Part shown: positions 7,259 through 11,019 of the stretch, piece by piece
How positions within the stretch are numbered: the first letter of the stretch is position 1
How the letters are laid out: every line of letters starts with the position of its first letter
Source of the DNA: Ardenticatenaceae bacterium
GTDB taxonomy: Bacteria > Chloroflexota > Anaerolineae > Promineifilales > Promineifilaceae
Assembly: GCA_020634375.1 (NCBI GenBank)
Contig: JACKBX010000022.1
Span: 1 to 11,019 of the forward strand
DNA length: 11,019 nt
Direction of reading: 5' to 3'
Position numbers and translations under genes: made by a program
The notes under the pieces: model-generated
Seen by the model: only the letters and a program-made list of their open reading frames with translations
What the model was told of the DNA's origin: nothing
Databases searched by the model: none

Positions 7259-9265
7259 ATGGGAATAGCTGCTGATATTGCCATTATTGTTGTCGCGGGC
7301 TTATTTGGGGGATTAATTGCCCAACGCCTCAGGCAGCCCCTGCTGCTGGGCTATATTCTAGCTGGCATCATGGTAGGTCCATTCACCATCGGGCCGACCG
7401 TTTCTGACGTGCATGACATTGAGCTGCTTGCCGAGATTGGCGTCGCCCTACTTCTGTTTGCCCTTGGCTTAGAGTTTTCCTTAAAAGAGTTACAGCCTGT
7501 CCGCAAAATTGCCCTGATTGGGACACCTATCCAACTCCTATTGACCATAGCACTTGGCTATGGAATTGGACAACTTTTAGACTGGGATTGGTTTTCATCA
7601 CTCTGGTTTGGGGGGTTGATTTCCCTCTCCAGCACGATGGTCGCCCTCAAGACGCTGATGAGTCAAGGACGCATGGGAACGCTCTCCAGCCGTGTCATGA
7701 TCGGCATACTAATCGTGCAAGACCTGGCCGTTGTCCCGTTGATGATCATTTTGCCTGAGCTCAATAATCCTGAGGCAGGATTACCGATTTTGGGTGCAGC
7801 AGCTCTCAAGGCAGTTCTATTCTTGTTCTTGATGGTTGTTGTCGGGACACGGATTATTCCTCAGCTCGTTTCCTATGTAGCCAGGTGGAACTCACGAGAG
7901 CTTTTCCTGGTAGCCATTACAGCCATTGGATTAGGCGTCGGCTATGCTACCTACTTGTTTGGGCTATCCTTTGCCTTTGGTGCCTTTGTGGCTGGCATTG
8001 TGTTAAGCGAATCAGATTATGGCCATCAGGCACTCAGCGACATCATCCCCCTGCGTGATGTTTTTGGATTGCTATTCTTTGTTTCTGTTGGCATGTTGCT
8101 AGACCCACGTTTTGTCATTGAAAATTGGCAAATGGTTCTGCTCGTCGTGCTGCTGGTTGGGGTCGGTAAAGCCGTAATCTTTGGCACCCTGAGTAAATTG
8201 TTCAGCTACGGCAACATTGTTCCCTTAGCGGTGGGATTAAGCTTATTTCAAGCAGGGGAGTTTTCGTTTGTATTGGCCCGAGTGGGTATCAACACCAATT
8301 CGATTAGTGAAGATCTCTACGCCTTCACGCTCACTGTAGCGGTCGTCACGATGTTGTTCACGCCGCTCGTTTCGGGCCTGGCAGCGCCACTGTATGCGTG
8401 GCGTAGACGACGGCGATTTGGTCGAGAACCATTGCAAACAATCAATCTGCCCGAAAAGGAATTGGGTGATCATATTGTTATTGCGGGTGGCGGGCGAGTC
8501 GGGCTGTATGTCGCTCATGTCGTGCAGCAGTTGGGTCTTGGACTCGTCCTGATCGAATTGGATCAGCGACGGGTTGAGCAGGCCAAGCAAGCCCAGCTGC
8601 CTGTTATCTATGGCGATGCCAGCCAGGAAGTTGTACTTGAAGCGGCGCATGTGGCGCACGCCCGGTTGGTGCTTGTCACGACACCCGCGATAGAAACCAC
8701 TCACGCTATTGTGACGCAGGTAAACCGTTTGCATCCTGGCGTACACATTGTCGCCAGAGCGGAAGGAGTAGAGGCGATGCAGGCGTTGCAGGAGCAAGGT
8801 GTGTATGAGGTTGTGCAGTCAGAGTTTGAAGCCAGTCTGGAAATCACCCGACAAGCCTTGCTCCACTTCGATATTTCTCCTACCGAAATTCAAAAATTCA
8901 CAGACACCATACGCCAGAAGTTGTATGCCCCTCTTTACGAGAGCCATGGAAAGTACCAGGTGGTTGCTCAACTTCAAAACGCGACTCGCCTCCTGGAGGT
9001 TAGTTGGGTGTCATTGCCAGCAGGCAGTTCACTCGTTGGACAGACCATCGAAGCAGCTAAAGTACGTACCCTAACTGGCGCTTCAGTTGTGGGAATACTT
9101 CATGAGGGGGAGTTATATGCAAACCCTGAACGCAGCTACCGTTTCTCTGAAGGAGACTGGGTCGCAGTGATGGGTAATATAGAGCAGCTTGCTACCTTTC
9201 AAACTCTGGCTGCTTCAACGAAGTTATCCATCAATCATACCACTCAAGGTACGTTGATGAGTTAA
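7259..9265 (+). CDS. CPA2-family cation:proton antiporter with TrkA-N and TrkA-C domains (KefB/KefC/YbaL-like)
   Basis: 668 residues. The first 380 or so form a 12-13-helix Na+/H+ exchanger fold: ALGLEFSLKEL, SLSSTMVALKTL, QDLAVVPLMI and FAFGAFVAGIVLSESDYG are family hallmarks, the SESDYG loop resembling Kef/YbaL proteins. A cytoplasmic RCK domain follows: a Rossmann motif GGGRVG at 410-415, an acidic residue at the end of the second strand (Glu433) and YGDAS at 451-455, expected to bind NAD(H) or another nucleotide. The C-terminal TrkA-C domain (about 565-655) includes LPAGSSLVGQTI and FSEGDWVAVMG. Such proteins exchange K+ or Na+ for H+ across the cytoplasmic membrane and are gated by the RCK domain. 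AAGGA at 7245-7249 serves ATG7259. The gene has none of the ACGGCCGT octamers common in the neighbouring redox genes. Ion specificity cannot be read from sequence. Confidence 0.92.
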   Translation: MGIAADIAIIVVAGLFGGLIAQRLRQPLLLGYILAGIMVGPFTIGPTVSDVHDIELLAEIGVALLLFALGLEFSLKELQPVRKIALIGTPIQLLLTIALGYGIGQLLDWDWFSSLWFGGLISLSSTMVALKTLMSQGRMGTLSSRVMIGILIVQDLAVVPLMIILPELNNPEAGLPILGAAALKAVLFLFLMVVVGTRIIPQLVSYVARWNSRELFLVAITAIGLGVGYATYLFGLSFAFGAFVAGIVLSESDYGHQALSDIIPLRDVFGLLFFVSVGMLLDPRFVIENWQMVLLVVLLVGVGKAVIFGTLSKLFSYGNIVPLAVGLSLFQAGEFSFVLARVGINTNSISEDLYAFTLTVAVVTMLFTPLVSGLAAPLYAWRRRRRFGREPLQTINLPEKELGDHIVIAGGGRVGLYVAHVVQQLGLGLVLIELDQRRVEQAKQAQLPVIYGDASQEVVLEAAHVAHARLVLVTTPAIETTHAIVTQVNRLHPGVHIVARAEGVEAMQALQEQGVYEVVQSEFEASLEITRQALLHFDISPTEIQKFTDTIRQKLYAPLYESHGKYQVVAQLQNATRLLEVSWVSLPAGSSLVGQTIEAAKVRTLTGASVVGILHEGELYANPERSYRFSEGDWVAVMGNIEQLATFQTLAASTKLSINHTTQGTLMS

Positions 9266-9348
9266 CTTTTGTTGTTACTTCCTTGCAGTGGAATGAGGCA
9301 GCGTTCAACATAATGACATTGGCAGCTGAATTCAAAAGGAAGCGTTTA

Positions 9349-9996
9349 ATGACTAGAGCCACTGAAATGGAATTCTTTATCGATCCCAGCCGCTGCATTG
9401 GCTGTCAGGCGTGCGTACAAGCCTGCACCGAGTGCGACACCCATAAGGGGCAATCGATGATCCAATTGGATTATGTAGATCGCCATACCTCTCCACAGAC
9501 AGTGCCAGTCATCTGTATGCACTGCCACTCGCCCACCTGCGCCGAGGTGTGCCCGGCCGACGCCATCAAGCGCACCGCCGATGGTGTGGTGCAAACGGCG
9601 CGCAAGCCGCGCTGCATCGCCTGCAATAACTGCGTGCTGGCCTGTCCTTTTGGTGTGCCCAAGATGAACAACCGCATGAACTTGATGATGAAGTGCGACA
9701 TGTGCTACGACCGTACTTCCGTTGGCTTGAAGCCAATGTGCGCCTCAGTGTGCCCCAGTCAGGCGCTGTTTTACGGCACGCGGGAAGAAATTGAGCGGCT
9801 GCGGCCGCGTTCCCAGCCCGTGAACAGCTTTCAGTTTGGCAACCAGACCGTCACCACCAAAGTTAATATGATGGTGCCGCGCCAATCGCCAATAGATTTA
9901 GTAGATGTGGCCGCCTCGCTGCATCAGACCCCAGCACCCCAAACAATGGCCCCGGCGGAAGATGTACTGCTGGCAAATATGTTTGTCGCAGACTAG
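9349..9996 (+). CDS. Four-cluster [4Fe-4S] electron-transfer subunit (NrfC/DmsB/PsrB-like)
   Basis: 215 residues with 16 Cys arranged for four clusters: Cys16-x2-19-x2-22-x3-26; 56-x2-59-x4-64-x3-68; 89-x2-92-x2-95-x3-99; and 116-x2-119-x11-131-x3-135. This is the pattern of the beta subunits of molybdoenzyme complexes (DmsB, NrfC, PsrB, PhsB), which pass electrons between a catalytic subunit and a membrane partner. There is no signal peptide, so it should be cytoplasmic. The last 70 residues are Gln/Pro/Val-rich and show no known motif. ATG9349 is chosen because AAAGGA at 9335-9340 lies 8 bases upstream; ATG9313 and TTG9283 would only add a poorly conserved-looking extension. The 83-base gap before it carries no convincing promoter. 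Three genes lie between it and the molybdoenzyme gene, which is unusual for A and B subunits, but it is followed at once by the Rieske gene. Confidence 0.88.
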   Translation: MTRATEMEFFIDPSRCIGCQACVQACTECDTHKGQSMIQLDYVDRHTSPQTVPVICMHCHSPTCAEVCPADAIKRTADGVVQTARKPRCIACNNCVLACPFGVPKMNNRMNLMMKCDMCYDRTSVGLKPMCASVCPSQALFYGTREEIERLRPRSQPVNSFQFGNQTVTTKVNMMVPRQSPIDLVDVAASLHQTPAPQTMAPAEDVLLANMFVAD

Positions 9997-10008
9997 GCAG
10001 GAGTGATT

Positions 10009-10557
10009 ATGGACGAAGAGTTTGAACAGTTGACTGTACCGCCAGACGGCCGTTCCCCGGCCGAGCAGCCGCGCTGGCGTCAGGATTTCCCCATTGATTG
10101 GCCTCAGGATGAATATTTGTCGCGGCGCGAGTTTATCAAATTCTTGCTGCTGACCAGTGCCGCCTTTAGCGCCGGTCAGCTTTGGTTCCTGGTCGCTAAC
10201 TTTCTCCGGCAGCGCGAGGCAGCAGCAACAGCACAGGTTATCGCCCGTGTAGACGATGTGCCGGTGGGTGGTTCCCTCATCTTCAAATATCCGGCAGACG
10301 ACAGCCCAGCGCGTCTGTTGGTGCGCGTAGATGAAGAGACGTTCGTGGCTTACGAACAGCAGTGTACCCATTTGACCTGCCCGGTCATTCCCCATATAGA
10401 TGTAGGCGAACTGCACTGCCCCTGTCATGAGGGCGTGTTTGATCTGCTGACGGGACGGCCGTTAGCAGGACCTCCCAGACGGCCGTTAGCCCGCGTCACG
10501 CTGGAAGTACGAGAAGGCAATGTTGTAGCCACCGGCATTGAAAAGAGGACGGTATGA
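10009..10557 (+). CDS. Rieske [2Fe-2S] protein with Tat-type N-terminal anchor
   Basis: 182 residues. The first 37 are acidic and Pro-rich; then SRREFIK (38-44) fits the twin-arginine consensus and precedes a hydrophobic helix (about 45-65), so the protein should be exported folded and stay anchored with its C-terminal domain outside. The Rieske motifs are complete: Cys119-x-His121 and Cys137-x2-His140 as ligands, with Cys124 and Cys139 able to form the stabilising disulfide seen in high-potential Rieske proteins of bc-type complexes. A Gly-Pro-Pro segment (GRPLAGPP) matches the usual proline loop. ATG10009 is used because CAGGAG (9998-10003) sits 5 bases upstream; GTG10003 overlaps that site. 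No cytochrome b of bc1/b6f type is in view, so its partner may be the heme-b-like protein at 2479 or the small membrane protein it overlaps by 4 bases (ATGA). Confidence 0.9.
   Translation: MDEEFEQLTVPPDGRSPAEQPRWRQDFPIDWPQDEYLSRREFIKFLLLTSAAFSAGQLWFLVANFLRQREAAATAQVIARVDDVPVGGSLIFKYPADDSPARLLVRVDEETFVAYEQQCTHLTCPVIPHIDVGELHCPCHEGVFDLLTGRPLAGPPRRPLARVTLEVREGNVVATGIEKRTV
10454..10490 (+). repeat. 13-bp direct repeat containing the ACGGCCGT palindrome, inside the Rieske gene
   Basis: GACGGCCGTTAGC occurs at 10454-10466 and again at 10478-10490, offset by 24 bases (8 codons). Both copies are read in the same frame and encode RPLA, giving GRPLAGPPRRPLA in the Rieske proline-loop region. Both contain an exact copy of the palindromic octamer that is over-represented in the window. 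Confidence 0.8.
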
Positions 10558-10781
10558 AACGAAAATCCCGCTTTGCCCGTTCCCAGCGCATGACCATTGC
10601 CACCGGCATTCTCTTTATTGTGGTCATCATTATCATTTTGCAGCTTTGGCTGTTTACAGCCACAATGAACGCCTATTTGGGTGGGGACACGGCTATTTTG
10701 TGGCCGGCGGCCATTGCCAGTCTGGTTTGCCTGGGCTTGAACGGCGGGCTGCTCTGGTATCTGTATGGCCTTGAAAAATAA
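10554..10781 (+). CDS. Small two-helix membrane protein
   Basis: 75 residues starting at the ATG of an ATGA overlap with the Rieske stop, indicating coupled translation. A basic N-terminus (MKRKSRFARSQRM) is followed by a helix (about residues 14-36, rich in Ile, Val and Leu), a short loop NAYLGGDTAI and a second helix (about 48-71, WPAAIASLVCLGLNGGLLWYLYGL). Both termini are predicted inside by the positive-inside rule. It has no Cys pair or His ligand that would suggest a cofactor. I do not recognise a named family with confidence; position and coupling suggest a small membrane subunit or anchor partner of the Rieske protein. Confidence 0.72.
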   Translation: MKRKSRFARSQRMTIATGILFIVVIIIILQLWLFTATMNAYLGGDTAILWPAAIASLVCLGLNGGLLWYLYGLEK

Positions 10782-11019
10782 TTTATTGAGCCGCCAGCAC
10801 ATCGCCGCTAACGCTGCCGATCTCTTCCCCGGCTACTTTGCCCTGGTAATGGCCACGGGCATTGTTTCGATTGCCGCCTTTTTGCTGGGCATGTCTGTGA
10901 TTGCCCGCGCTTTGCTGTTTGTCAATGTGGTCGCCTATGTAATTTTATGGCTGCTGACACTCTGGCGGCTCTTTTTTTACTTCCCACGCCTGTTGGCCGA
11001 TGTGAAGAGCCATGCGCGC
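10765..11019 (+). CDS. TDT-family transporter (TehA/Mae1/SLAC1-like), 5' part only
   Basis: The gene is open at the right edge; 85 residues are visible. The segment LFPGYFALVMATGIVSIAA is the characteristic first helix of the tellurite-resistance/dicarboxylate transporter family, whose members are anion channels or exporters for dicarboxylates, sulfite, chloride or nitrate. A second helix (about residues 49-70, VNVVAYVILWLLTLWRL) follows. ATG10765 lies inside the previous gene, overlapping it by 17 bases, with no strong ribosome site, so it is probably translated by coupling; TTG10786 is an alternative start. Placement at the end of a nitrate-reductase-like module makes nitrate or nitrite a plausible substrate, which is inference only. 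Confidence 0.82.
   Translation, partial: MALKNNLLSRQHIAANAADLFPGYFALVMATGIVSIAAFLLGMSVIARALLFVNVVAYVILWLLTLWRLFFYFPRLLADVKSHAR

Larger units (their letters stand above)
1311..10486. repeat. Dispersed palindromic octamer ACGGCCGT, 12 exact copies
   Basis: Exact copies start at 1311, 1568, 2118, 2668, 3523, 3971, 4611, 4722, 6519, 10046, 10455 and 10479. All lie inside coding sequence and occur in more than one reading frame, so they are not explained by one amino-acid motif. With equal base use about 0.17 copies would be expected in 11 kb. The behaviour is like the highly iterated palindrome HIP1 of cyanobacteria, though the word differs. None lies between 6527 and 10045. Confidence 0.85.

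Noticed and set aside
9284..9314. Promoter-like TTGCAG ... CATAAT before the Fe-S subunit gene
   Set aside because: The spacing is 19 bases and both boxes deviate from consensus; such matches are common by chance.

Overview
The window most likely comes from a mesophilic member of the Chloroflexota (Anaerolineae/Caldilineae-type filamentous bacteria). This is inferred from gene content (a single-chain aconitase, a NarB-like molybdoenzyme with a Rieske/Fe-S/TDT neighbourhood) and from a strongly over-represented octamer palindrome, ACGGCCGT, with 12 exact copies. No rRNA or other phylogenetic marker is present, so the assignment is moderate at best. All supported genes are on the + strand, tightly packed, and mostly preceded by recognisable purine-rich ribosome binding sites. 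No tRNA, rRNA, CRISPR array, transposase or phage gene was seen, and there is no gene-free stretch longer than about 170 bases.

Layout. 1-328: the 3' end of a receiver-domain protein whose phosphoacceptor Asp position is Gly. 374-2308: an aconitase/IPM-isomerase-family enzyme in one chain, with an altered Fe-S ligand motif. 2309-2478: non-coding. 2479-6442: a polytopic membrane protein that probably binds b-type heme and has a CxxC...CxxC tail, then a Cys-free DUF1858+DUF2249 protein, then a 738-residue molybdopterin oxidoreductase of the assimilatory nitrate reductase (NarB/NasA) type. 6435-6686: a small conserved-looking protein whose N-terminus is written in heptad-repeat DNA. 6679-9265: a DUF3124-like lipoprotein and a CPA2/Kef-type cation:proton antiporter with TrkA-N and TrkA-C domains. 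9349-11019: a four-cluster ferredoxin-like electron-transfer subunit, a Tat-anchored Rieske protein, a two-helix membrane protein and the start of a TDT-family (TehA/SLAC1-like) transporter that runs off the window.

How it may work together (inference). The redox genes on either side of the lipoprotein/antiporter pair look like one module: a cytoplasmic NarB-like catalytic subunit, a 4x[4Fe-4S] wire, a Rieske protein on the outer face, a membrane cytochrome b-like protein and an anion channel. Each component belongs to a known family. The combination suggests an assimilatory-type nitrate reductase connected to membrane electron transport rather than to soluble ferredoxin or NADH alone, possibly with nitrate/nitrite passing through the TDT channel. 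The catalytic substrate is not proven by sequence. The DUF3124/antiporter pair looks like an insertion into this module or an ion-homeostasis partner of it.
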